DNA from: Winogradskyella sp.
GTDB taxonomy: Bacteria > Bacteroidota > Bacteroidia > Flavobacteriales > Flavobacteriaceae
Length of the DNA: 64,000 bases
Direction of reading: 5' to 3'
NCBI GenBank assembly: GCA_004211785.1
Contig: SHBX01000001.1
Span: 62,001-126,000, forward strand
The stretch's first letter is position 1, and each line of letters starts with the position of its first letter. The notes below the pieces were generated by a model. The model was not told the DNA's origin and did not search any database. It saw only the letters and a list, made by a program, of their open reading frames with translations. Positions 28,076 to 35,584 of this stretch are shown here, in pieces. The translations under genes and the position numbers were made by a program.

Positions 28076-28861
28076 ATGAAAATTCTACAGGGCAATAGCA
28101 TAAAAATAGTACTCATTGTACTCATGATTGGTTTAACAAGTTGTAAGTCATCAAAGGCTATTATATCCTCTGGTGTTGCAAGTTCAAAGCTTTCGGCTAA
28201 GCAAGTTATAAGAGAGCACAGCAAAAGTGATATTAACTTCAAAACATTACAGGCCAAAGCAAAAATTGACATTACTCAAGGTGAAAAAAAACAAGGTGCG
28301 ACTTTTAATCTCCGTATAAAAAAGGATGAAGTTATTTGGCTAAGCGCACCGCTTGGATTAGCGCGTATGATGATAACTCCAAAAAAAGTTCAGTTTTATA
28401 ACAAAACAGATAACACATATTTTGATGGTGATTACGCATTGTTAAGTGATTTTGTAGGCTTTGAATTAGACTTTTTAAAAGTGCAGAACATTTTAATGGG
28501 TCAAGCTATTTATGATTTAAAAATACAAGCACACGAGGTTGATATTCAAGACAACTCGTATGTGTTACAGCCAAAAAAACAAGACGTTTTACTGGAGCTA
28601 TTTTATTTAATGAACGCATCACATTTCAAGCTTAATTCTTTGCAAATGGCTCAGCAAGTTAAGCGAAGAATTCTTCAAGTAGATTATAAATCTTATCAAG
28701 ACGTTGATAAAAACGTTATTCCAAAAGAAATCAAGGTCATTGCTGTTGAAGACACAGAGGAAGCATTGATTGATATGGAAATAAAGTCTGTGAGTTTAAA
28801 TGGCGATGTGCGTTTTCCATTCAGAATCCCTTCAGGTTATAAAGAAATTGAATTGAAATAA
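28076..28861 (+). CDS. DUF4292 lipoprotein (LolB-like fold suspected)
   Basis: A lipobox (MIGLTSC, Cys22) is followed by a 240-residue domain. The order of strands and phrases such as FKTLQAKAKIDITQ, IWLSAPLGLARMMITPKKVQFYNK and VDYKSYQDVDKNVIPKEIKV fits DUF4292, which I believe is related to the LolA/LolB lipoprotein-carrier fold. It would be anchored to the outer membrane and could bind lipids or lipoproteins; this is a fold-based guess. It is tightly linked to the TPR gene before and the EnvC-like gene after (1-base gap). Confidence 0.8.
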   Translation: MKILQGNSIKIVLIVLMIGLTSCKSSKAIISSGVASSKLSAKQVIREHSKSDINFKTLQAKAKIDITQGEKKQGATFNLRIKKDEVIWLSAPLGLARMMITPKKVQFYNKTDNTYFDGDYALLSDFVGFELDFLKVQNILMGQAIYDLKIQAHEVDIQDNSYVLQPKKQDVLLELFYLMNASHFKLNSLQMAQQVKRRILQVDYKSYQDVDKNVIPKEIKVIAVEDTEEALIDMEIKSVSLNGDVRFPFRIPSGYKEIELK

Positions 28862-28862
28862 T

Positions 28863-30083
28863 ATGCGTGTAAAAAGCATTTTCATAGTTGTAATTGTTAC
28901 ACTTTTTTCTATTTCATTAGTCTCGGCGCAAAGTGAAAAGCAAAAAGCTTTAGAAGCAAAACATCAGCGTATTTTAAAAGAGATTAATCAACTCAATTCG
29001 CTTTACAGACAAGACAAGAAAAAAGAAACATCTGTTGTTGAGCAAGTCGAAGATGTTAATTATAAGATTAGAGTTCAGCAAAATCTCATTAAAGTTATTA
29101 ATGAGCAGGCCAATCAATTAACACGAGAGATTAATACTAACCAAAGAGAAATTACTCAACTTAGGAATCAATTAAAAGAACTTAAGGAAGATTATGCCAA
29201 GATGATTGTAAAATCTTATAAGAGTAAATCCGAACAAAGCAAGGTGATGTTTTTACTCTCGTCAGACAACTTTAAACAAGCATATAAGCGTCTTCAGTAC
29301 ATTAACCAATACAAAGCTTACCAGAAGAAGCAAGTCGAAGATATAAAGGCTAAGACCTTAGATTTACAAAATCTTAACTTAGAGTTAGCTAAGCAAAAAG
29401 AAGATAAAAAGAAGCTTATTGCCGAAAATAGAAAAGCCAAAAAAGCACTTGAACTTGAAATGAAAGCTCAAGAGGACTTGATGGCTTTAATTCGTAAGGA
29501 TTTAAAAAAGCATACTGCTGAAATACGTGTAAAACGTAAAGAAGCTAACCGCATTGATAAAGAGATTAATAAACTAATCAGAGAAGCTATTGCTGCTTCT
29601 AATGTTAAGGCTGGTAATACAACCTCAACAGGTAAGTTTGTATTAACACCAGCGGCAAAAAAGCTAGCTGCCAATTTTGAAGCTAATAGAGGCAAGCTTC
29701 GCTGGCCAGTAGATAGAGGTGTTATAAAAAGTAGATATGGATTACAGCGCTCAATTACTGATAATGCAGTAAAACAAAATTACAAGAGTATTTATATAGC
29801 TACAGAGAAGAATGCAAAAGTCAAGTCTGTTTTTAATGGTATTGTCTATAAAATACAATTGATTAAAAACAGTAATCCTGTGATATTAATTAATCACGGA
29901 GATTACATGACTGTTTATATGAATTTGTCCAAAATTAGCGTAAAACCAGGTCAGAATGTAGAAACAGGGCAAATTATAGGTGAAGCATTTACCAATAAAA
30001 AAACAGGAAAGACATTATTAGGGTTTAGAGTCTATAAAAATGATGCAACCCAAAACCCTGAATATTGGTTGTCTAAAAATTAG
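28863..30083 (+). CDS. EnvC-like amidase activator with degenerate LytM (M23) domain
   Basis: A signal peptide (SIFIVVIVTLFSISLVSA) precedes a long coiled coil (about residues 25-250) and a LytM domain (about 275-406: RWPVDRGVIKSRYGLQRS ... VILINHGDYMTVYMNLSKI). The active-site motifs are altered: the HxxxD zinc motif reads NYKSIYIATEKN and the HxH reads YMN, so it should not cut peptidoglycan. This matches EnvC, which activates cell-wall amidases at the septum. It is the last gene of the 23727-30083 group, and its stop overlaps the convergent small lipoprotein gene by 4 bases. Confidence 0.87.
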   Translation: MRVKSIFIVVIVTLFSISLVSAQSEKQKALEAKHQRILKEINQLNSLYRQDKKKETSVVEQVEDVNYKIRVQQNLIKVINEQANQLTREINTNQREITQLRNQLKELKEDYAKMIVKSYKSKSEQSKVMFLLSSDNFKQAYKRLQYINQYKAYQKKQVEDIKAKTLDLQNLNLELAKQKEDKKKLIAENRKAKKALELEMKAQEDLMALIRKDLKKHTAEIRVKRKEANRIDKEINKLIREAIAASNVKAGNTTSTGKFVLTPAAKKLAANFEANRGKLRWPVDRGVIKSRYGLQRSITDNAVKQNYKSIYIATEKNAKVKSVFNGIVYKIQLIKNSNPVILINHGDYMTVYMNLSKISVKPGQNVETGQIIGEAFTNKKTGKTLLGFRVYKNDATQNPEYWLSKN

Positions 30084-30295
30084 ATGTTAACGATAACGTA
30101 ACCATTTCTAGTTTTACGGTAACGCTTGCCATTCCAAGTATAATAACGTTTACCATTAACACGTACCACTTTATAGTTTCTAGGTAGTTTTTTTACTACA
30201 GTTACATTAGTAGGTTGTCTTACAACGACGCGTTGTGCACAAGAGTTAAAACTTAAAAAGAATATAAGACCAAGTAAAATAAATAGATTTCTCAT
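30080..30295 (-). CDS. Small basic lipoprotein
   Basis: This 71-residue protein has a lipoprotein signal (LGLIFFLSFNSC, Cys19) and a short basic tail with a repeated YYTWNGKRYRKT / YKVVRVNGKRYY pattern. The pattern recalls small YxWxGxxYxK surface repeats often seen in Bacteroidota; I cannot name the family with confidence. It ends inside the last bases of the EnvC-like gene (4-base overlap). Confidence 0.65.
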   Translation of the reverse strand: MRNLFILLGLIFFLSFNSCAQRVVVRQPTNVTVVKKLPRNYKVVRVNGKRYYTWNGKRYRKTRNGYVIVNI

Positions 30296-30352
30296 GATTA
30301 AAAGATTTAGGTTTAATAATGAGTAAGACTTAAAAAAATAGAATAGGTTTAA

Positions 30353-30862
30353 TTACTCAAATAATGCTTTCAATTCAGTAGCATCGTCAGGTTTCATTTT
30401 ACCAGCTAATACCAGACTTAGTTGTTTACGTCTTAAAGCGGCTTCAAAACGTTCTTTTTCTAATTCAGTTTCTGGTATAAGTTCTGGGACTTTTGTTGGC
30501 CTCCCTGTTTCGTTTACGGCAACAAAGGTGTAGATGGCTTCATTAGCTTTAATACATTCACCAGATTCACGATCTTCAATCCAAACATCCATATACACTT
30601 CCATAGACGATGTAAATGCTCGAGACACTTTAGCCTCAATAGTTACAACACTTCCTAATGGCACAGAACGATTAAAAGCCACGTGATTTACAGAAGCGGT
30701 AACTACAATACGCCTTGAGTGACGCCTTGCAGCAATACTAGCTGCACGATCCATACGTGCTAGAAGTTCGCCACCAAAAAGATTATTTATAGGATTGGTT
30801 TCACTTGGTAAAACAAGGTCAGTAACAATAGTTTTTGACTGAAATGCCGTTTTTGCTTCCAT
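30353..30862 (-). CDS. Acyl-CoA thioesterase (hotdog fold, YciA/BACH-like)
   Basis: The enzyme hydrolyses acyl-CoA to free acid and CoA in the cytoplasm. The hotdog core shows NPINNLFGGELLARMDRAASIAA near residues 22-44, with the conserved N..GG..L..MD pattern, then TASVNHVAFNRSVPLG and the VEVYMDVWIEDRESGE-like strand pair. The length of 169 is normal for a single-domain hexameric thioesterase. A TACCTTTG promoter lies 53 bases upstream. Chain-length preference cannot be seen. Confidence 0.88.
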   Translation of the reverse strand: MEAKTAFQSKTIVTDLVLPSETNPINNLFGGELLARMDRAASIAARRHSRRIVVTASVNHVAFNRSVPLGSVVTIEAKVSRAFTSSMEVYMDVWIEDRESGECIKANEAIYTFVAVNETGRPTKVPELIPETELEKERFEAALRRKQLSLVLAGKMKPDDATELKALFE

Positions 30863-30914
30863 AATGTTTACAAAAAATTATTTTCTAGAAATAGGGAAAC
30901 TATTTAATTCACGA

Positions 30915-30922
30915 CAAAGGTA
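30915..30922 (-). promoter_or_regulatory. -7 promoter element of the thioesterase gene
   Basis: On the minus strand TACCTTTG matches TAnnTTTG exactly; it predicts a leader of about 45 bases before the ATG at 30862. No clear -33 TTG is seen. Confidence 0.55.
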
Positions 30923-31037
30923 AGGTCATTTTATATTAAAGGCTATAAAATTTGTAATATGTTATCACTAATCATGAAACGGTCTTAATAGCATCTCTAA
31001 ATTAATATATTCAGTTATTATGAAATTTTTAATTTCA

Positions 31038-31062
31038 ATATCGAGCGATAGTCGAGATATAT
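31038..31062. repeat. Palindromic element upstream of the GIY-YIG gene
   Basis: ATATCGAGCGATAGTCGAGATAT is an imperfect palindrome sharing the TCGAG(C/T)G...GTC(G/A)AGA core with elements at 31433 (inverted) and 9251. It ends about 15 bases before the GIY-YIG start codon. Confidence 0.55.
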
Positions 31063-31077
31063 TTATTAAATTAAAGT

Positions 31078-31422
31078 ATGTATTATCAGTTTTACATTTA
31101 TATACTTCAGTGTTTCGACGGCAAACTATATACGGGATTCACTAATAATATTGAACGACGAATAAATGAGCATCAGAAGGGATTAAATAAAACTGCTTAT
31201 ACATATAAAAGAAGGCCAGTCTCTTTAATATTTCATCAAGAATTTAATGACGTTTTTCAAGCAAAAGCTTTTGAAAGGAAAATTAAGAAATGGTCTGTAA
31301 ATAAGAAACTAGCTTTGGCTAATGATGATTTTGATAGATTGAAATTACGTTCTATTTGTCAAAATGATACTTCAAGTGCATTTGTAAATTCAGAATATAT
31401 CCCTAAACGATTGAGAGGATAG
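31078..31422 (+). CDS. GIY-YIG nuclease-domain protein
   Basis: This small 114-residue protein has the GIY-YIG catalytic fold: the motif appears as YIYILQC...LYTGFT (YIY / YTG variant), followed by NNIERRINEHQKGLNKTAY with the catalytic Arg, and the Glu in AFERKIKKWS. The family (UvrC/SLX1-like, often annotated COG2827) is widespread in flavobacteria and poorly understood. It is a stand-alone gene flanked on both sides by inverted copies of a TCGAG palindrome. A role linked to those repeats is plausible but unproven. Confidence 0.85.
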   Translation: MYYQFYIYILQCFDGKLYTGFTNNIERRINEHQKGLNKTAYTYKRRPVSLIFHQEFNDVFQAKAFERKIKKWSVNKKLALANDDFDRLKLRSICQNDTSSAFVNSEYIPKRLRG

Positions 31423-31430
31423 TTAATAAA

Positions 31431-31455
31431 GAGTTCTCGACTGACGCTCGAACTA
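31431..31455. repeat. Palindromic element downstream of the GIY-YIG gene
   Basis: AGTTCTCGACTGACGCTCGAACT has perfect AGTTC/GAACT outer arms. Read on the minus strand its core (TTCGAGCG..AGTCGAGAA) matches the upstream element, so the gene lies between inverted copies. Confidence 0.55.
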
Positions 31456-31518
31456 AAATTTAGAATTTAATTTGAAAGATTATTTATATGTCGAGTAATA
31501 GTTTAAGCTATAAACAAT

Positions 31519-32457
31519 TTACTTATTCAAATCCTTAACTAATAACCAAGCATCTTTGTTATGTGCTTTTCGGATAGTATACATAGCACGTTGCGCTTCA
31601 GTTCTACTGCCATAGCTTGAGTAAACAACCTCATGCAAACCGTAGCGGTTAATACCTATTTTGCGGGCTCTATAACCTAAATCTCGCAGTTGTTCTACTT
31701 TTTTATCGGAGTTAGCTTCTATTCTAAAAGCACCGGCAACAATATGGTAATTGCCCATTTGTTTTTCTACAGAGAATGTTGCAGCTGGCAATGGATTGCT
31801 AATAAAAAAGGTCGCTTCTTGAATTTTGTTATCAATCTCATTATTTGCCTCTTGCTGGGCTATTTGATTATGAGTTTCTACATTATTATTTAAATGATTG
31901 TAAACACCAAAACCACTTAAGCCTAATACAATAACAGCTGCTGCCGCGTATTTAAGCAAGTTAACAGAACGCTTTTCAGGAGATAATACAATCGGAGCCT
32001 TTTCTTCAATAGCTTCAGCTTCTTGCTTGTAAATTTCACGAGTAACATCTTGTGCATTAAAATGCGATAAACCAAAAGCATCTGTTAAATAATTGATGTG
32101 ATAAGAAGGACTGAAAACAATACTGCCTTCAGAATTCAATAATAAATCACCAATATTATTAAACGAAATGGTCTCGCCTTCTACCAAGTAAGATTTGATA
32201 GATTTTACCTGTTTTGCGACTTTCTCAACAGCTACTTGATACGGAATCTTCTCTATATCGGCAATATAGTTTGCTAAAAGCCCATCATTATTTTGAAGTT
32301 GCTCATTAAAAGACAATACTTTTTTTGGCGGGTAAAACGTGTGTGTAGATTCGTGTATTTTGGCAGACACTCGATTGGTTAAAAACGCACCAAACCCTGG
32401 CACGGTAACACAATCGTATCTATATAATAAGTCGCTGATGTAAGTTTCTAACTGCAT
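31519..32457 (-). CDS. HU-domain / transmembrane / SPOR protein
   Basis: I start at the ATG at 32457 (MQLETYISDLLYRYDCVTVPGFGAF). The N-terminal region of about 150 residues resembles the CCDC81-like prokaryotic HU domains, with PGFGAFLTNRVSA and VSFNNIGDLLLNSEG-like beta arms. One membrane helix (YAAAAVIVLGLSGFGVYNHL, near residue 180) follows, then a C-terminal SPOR domain (NYHIVAGAFRIEANSDKKVEQLRDLGYRARKI is split across about 235-270), which in other proteins binds denuded peptidoglycan at the septum. So an HU-like domain in the cytoplasm may be tied to cell-wall sensing outside. It diverges from dprA. Confidence 0.82.
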   Translation of the reverse strand: MQLETYISDLLYRYDCVTVPGFGAFLTNRVSAKIHESTHTFYPPKKVLSFNEQLQNNDGLLANYIADIEKIPYQVAVEKVAKQVKSIKSYLVEGETISFNNIGDLLLNSEGSIVFSPSYHINYLTDAFGLSHFNAQDVTREIYKQEAEAIEEKAPIVLSPEKRSVNLLKYAAAAVIVLGLSGFGVYNHLNNNVETHNQIAQQEANNEIDNKIQEATFFISNPLPAATFSVEKQMGNYHIVAGAFRIEANSDKKVEQLRDLGYRARKIGINRYGLHEVVYSSYGSRTEAQRAMYTIRKAHNKDAWLLVKDLNK

Positions 32458-32462
32458 ATACA

Positions 32463-32470
32463 CAAATTTA
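32463..32470 (-). promoter_or_regulatory. -7 element predicting a leaderless HU/SPOR message
   Basis: TAAATTTG on the minus strand matches TAnnTTTG and ends only 5 bases before the ATG at 32457, so transcription would start at or next to the A of the start codon. No clear -33 box supports it, so the call is tentative. Confidence 0.4.
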
Positions 32471-32558
32471 GAAATTTTTGATTTGAATGCACACATCACC
32501 TAAGGTATTTATTAACATCTCAAAAAAATGGTATTTTTAAAGCCTATTCTGTATTTAA

Positions 32559-33662
32559 ATGACTGAAGACCAACTCATAAATATTCTTGCTTTACAACAT
32601 ATTCCTAAAATTGGAGCAACCACAGCTAAAAAATTGATTGCACATTGCGGAAGTGCAGAAGCTGTTTTTAAAGAAAAGAAAAGCAATATTCTTAAAATTG
32701 ATGGGATTGGGACAGTTACAATTGAAGGCTTATTTGATAGTATTCATTTTGAAGAAGCCAAAAATGAATTAAGATTTATAAAAGCCAATAATATAGGCTA
32801 TACGTATTTTTCTGATGCAGATTATCCTGAACGTTTAAAGCACTGTATTGATGGTCCATTGTTATTATTTCAGTCAGGGAATATTAACCTCGAAAACAAA
32901 CGAATAATTAGTGTTGTTGGTGCGAGAAAAATTACAACAAGTGGTATTGCCTTTTGCGAAAAATTAATTGAAGAATTAGCACCTTACGACCCTGTGATTA
33001 TTTCGGGATTTGCATACGGAACAGATATTACGGCTCACAAAGCAGCATTGAAGCATAATTTACAAACCGTAGGTTGTTTAGCTCATGGTTTAAACCAAAT
33101 CTATCCCAAAGTGCACAAAAAATATATGGCTGATGTCGAAAAACATGGTGGATTTTTCACAGACTTTTGGAGTACAGATACATTTGATAGAAATAATTTT
33201 TTAAAGCGAAATCGTATTATTGCTGGTCTTAGCGAAGCTACAATTGTAATAGAATCTGCTGAGAAAGGTGGTAGCTTAGTGACTGCTGATATTGCCAATT
33301 CGTATAATCGAGATGTATTTGCGGTTCCTGGACGAACAACAGATAGCCAGAGTGTAGGTTGTAATAATCTGATTAAAACGAGTCAAGCCCATTTGTTATC
33401 CCATCCATTAGACGTACCTTATTTATTAGGTTGGGAATTAGAACAACAAAAAAAACCTACAGTGCAAAAACAACTATTTGTAGAGTTGGAGTCAGATGAG
33501 AAAATCATCTACAACTATCTCAAAGAAAACGATAAGGAACTTTTAGATGTTATAGCATTGAACTGTAATATGCCAACCTACAAACTCGCAGGGCTTTTAC
33601 TAAATATGGAATTGAAAGGTGTAATTAGGCCTTTACCCGGTAAATTGTTTGAAGTTATTTAA
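32559..33662 (+). CDS. dprA: DNA-processing protein DprA
   Basis: DprA loads RecA onto incoming single-stranded DNA during natural transformation. The Rossmann-like core shows ISVVGARKITTSGIAFCEKL, SGFAYGTDITAHKAAL, RIIAGLSEATIVIESAEKGGS and RDVFAVPG. A helix-hairpin-helix-like N-terminus (IPKIGATTAKKLIAHCG) and a C-terminal winged helix complete the 367-residue protein. recA lies about 5 kb away. Its stop overlaps the convergent trpS stop by 4 bases. Confidence 0.95.
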   Translation: MTEDQLINILALQHIPKIGATTAKKLIAHCGSAEAVFKEKKSNILKIDGIGTVTIEGLFDSIHFEEAKNELRFIKANNIGYTYFSDADYPERLKHCIDGPLLLFQSGNINLENKRIISVVGARKITTSGIAFCEKLIEELAPYDPVIISGFAYGTDITAHKAALKHNLQTVGCLAHGLNQIYPKVHKKYMADVEKHGGFFTDFWSTDTFDRNNFLKRNRIIAGLSEATIVIESAEKGGSLVTADIANSYNRDVFAVPGRTTDSQSVGCNNLIKTSQAHLLSHPLDVPYLLGWELEQQKKPTVQKQLFVELESDEKIIYNYLKENDKELLDVIALNCNMPTYKLAGLLLNMELKGVIRPLPGKLFEVI

Positions 33663-34630
33663 TACCCAACTTTCTTACGAACACGTTCCAATACTTCATC
33701 AGCAACATTACCTGCCTTTTCAGCACCAACGTTTAAAGCAGCATCTATTTCGTTGAGGTTTGCCATGTAATAATTGTAGCGCTCACGAGCTTCTGCAAAT
33801 CGCTTTAAAATCAATTCGTATAAAGCTTGTTTTGCATGACCATAACCATAATTACCATTCTCGTAGTTAGCTTTCATTTCGGCAATTGCAGTATTATCAG
33901 CTAACAAACTATAAATAGCAAAGCAATTACAAGTAGACCAATCTTTAGGCTCTTCAAGTGGCGTACTATCTGTTTGGATAGACATAACCTGCTTACGTAG
34001 TTTTTTTTCTGGTAAAAATATATCGATGATGTTACCTTTACTTTTACTCATTTTGGCACCATCAGTACCAGGAATAAGCATGGTGTCTTTTTGGACATCT
34101 GCTTTAGGTAAAACAAAAGTTTTATCTCCAATTTTTGCATGAAAACGAGAGGCAACATCGCGAGTCATTTCAATATGTTGTTCTTGATCTTTTCCAACAG
34201 GAATAATCTCCGCATCGTACAATAAAATATCGGCTGCCATTAGCATCGGATACGTAAATAAGCCTACGTTTACATCTTCTAATCTATCGGCTTTGTCTTT
34301 AAAACTATGCGCTAAGGTCAATCTTTGATATGGAAAAAAACAGCTTAAATACCAAGATAACTCAGCCACTTGAGGCACATCACTTTGTCTGTAAAACACA
34401 GTTTTATTAATGTCTAATCCAAAAGCTAACCAAGTAGCCGCAGTAGAGTAAGTGTTTTGTCTAAGTGTTTTGTCATCTTTTATTTGCGTTAAAGAGTGCA
34501 TATCTGCAATAAACAAATATGAGTCATTAGCATCGTTTTTTGCCTTTTCTATTGCAGGGAGTATTGCGCCTAATATATTGCCTAAATGAGGTGTTCCTGT
34601 ACTTTGTATGCCTGTTAGTATTCTTGCCAT
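33659..34630 (-). CDS. trpS: Tryptophan--tRNA ligase
   Basis: TrpRS charges tRNA-Trp. The ATG at 34630 (MARILTGIQSTGTPHLGNILGAI) is preferred because it is the usual start of TrpS and the HIGH-type motif appears as GTPHLGN. KMSKS is present as GAKMSKSKGNIID near residue 195. The 323-residue length is typical. A TACCTTTG promoter lies 60 bases upstream. Convergent with dprA. Confidence 0.96.
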   Translation of the reverse strand: MARILTGIQSTGTPHLGNILGAILPAIEKAKNDANDSYLFIADMHSLTQIKDDKTLRQNTYSTAATWLAFGLDINKTVFYRQSDVPQVAELSWYLSCFFPYQRLTLAHSFKDKADRLEDVNVGLFTYPMLMAADILLYDAEIIPVGKDQEQHIEMTRDVASRFHAKIGDKTFVLPKADVQKDTMLIPGTDGAKMSKSKGNIIDIFLPEKKLRKQVMSIQTDSTPLEEPKDWSTCNCFAIYSLLADNTAIAEMKANYENGNYGYGHAKQALYELILKRFAEARERYNYYMANLNEIDAALNVGAEKAGNVADEVLERVRKKVGY

Positions 34631-34690
34631 ATTTATTTCCCGTGTAAACGGGAATCTCATTAATGTTATACTTTATTCTATTCTTAAAAA

Positions 34691-34698
34691 CAAAGGTA
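34691..34698 (-). promoter_or_regulatory. -7 promoter element of trpS
   Basis: TACCTTTG on the minus strand is an exact TAnnTTTG and is the same octamer as that in front of the thioesterase gene. The predicted leader is about 55 bases; no T-box or Trp-leader structure was noticed in it. Confidence 0.5.
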
Positions 34699-34726
34699 AT
34701 TTTTTCTGTTATACTATTTAATTTAT

Positions 34727-35491
34727 TTGTCTAGTTTTGAAACTGTGAAATTATTTAAGTACTTCTTTTGGATTTTCTTTCGCATATGGTTTTATGTGAT
34801 GGTGGCGATTCCTATTATAATATTAATGCCACTGCTATTACTATCTATATCTAGAGAACAATGGTATCCGTATTTTTTTAAGCTAGCGCGTTTTTGGGCT
34901 AAGTTTATTTTGATTGGTATGGGCTTTAATTATAGAATAAAAAAAGAGCAAGCCCCCAATCCAAAAGCCAGTTATATGTTTGTGGCTAACCATACGTCGA
35001 TGACAGATATTATGCTCATGTTAGCATCTATAAAAAACCCATTTGTTTTTGTTGGGAAAAAGGAATTAGCAAAAATTCCTTTATTTGGATTTTTTTATAA
35101 ACGTACGTGTATTTTAGTTGACCGCAGTAGCGCCAAAAGCAGGCAAGCTGTTTTCTTAAGAGCGCAAAGACGATTGCAGCAAGGTTTGAGTATTTGTATT
35201 TTTCCTGAAGGCGGTGTGCCAGAAGAATCTATTTTATTAGATGAGTTTAAAGATGGTGCTTTTAGGATGGCAATTAATCAACAGATACCTATTGTACCAA
35301 TGACGTTTTATGATAATAAAAAACGATTTCCATTTTCCTTTTTTAGCGGAAGCCCAGGTAAGATGCGTGTTAAAATTCATAATTTCTTTTCAACAGAAGG
35401 ACTAACGACTGAAGACACAAAAGATTTAAATAAATCTGTAAGAACATTAATTTTAGAAGACCTTTCTAAAGACCAAAAACAAGTAAACTAA
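34727..35491 (+). CDS. plsC: 1-acyl-sn-glycerol-3-phosphate acyltransferase (PlsC family)
   Basis: The enzyme acylates lysophosphatidic acid at the inner membrane. After an N-terminal membrane helix (WFYVMVAIPIIILMPLLLLSI) the catalytic NHTSMTD box (NHX4D) appears near residue 88, GKKELAKIPLFG follows, and FPEGG near residue 163 is the substrate motif. The ORF-track start is a TTG at 34727; a GTG at 34745 (giving MKLFKYFFWIF) is an equally reasonable start, and no ATG is available upstream of the helix. A strong terminator follows at once. Confidence 0.85.
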   Translation: MSSFETVKLFKYFFWIFFRIWFYVMVAIPIIILMPLLLLSISREQWYPYFFKLARFWAKFILIGMGFNYRIKKEQAPNPKASYMFVANHTSMTDIMLMLASIKNPFVFVGKKELAKIPLFGFFYKRTCILVDRSSAKSRQAVFLRAQRRLQQGLSICIFPEGGVPEESILLDEFKDGAFRMAINQQIPIVPMTFYDNKKRFPFSFFSGSPGKMRVKIHNFFSTEGLTTEDTKDLNKSVRTLILEDLSKDQKQVN

Positions 35492-35523
35492 AAAAGTCGC
35501 TCAAACCACTGAGCGACTTTTTT
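35491..35523. terminator. Bidirectional terminator between plsC and the anti-sigma/barrel gene
   Basis: AAAAAGTCGCTCA pairs with TGAGCGACTTTTT (13 bp, loop AACCAC), with A-runs and T-runs on both sides. It overlaps the plsC stop and can serve the convergent minus-strand operon. Confidence 0.92.
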
Positions 35524-35584
35524 ATAGTTATTGGCATCATTGCTTTATTGAGTTTACAATAACTATCTATCTAACTAAAAAAAC

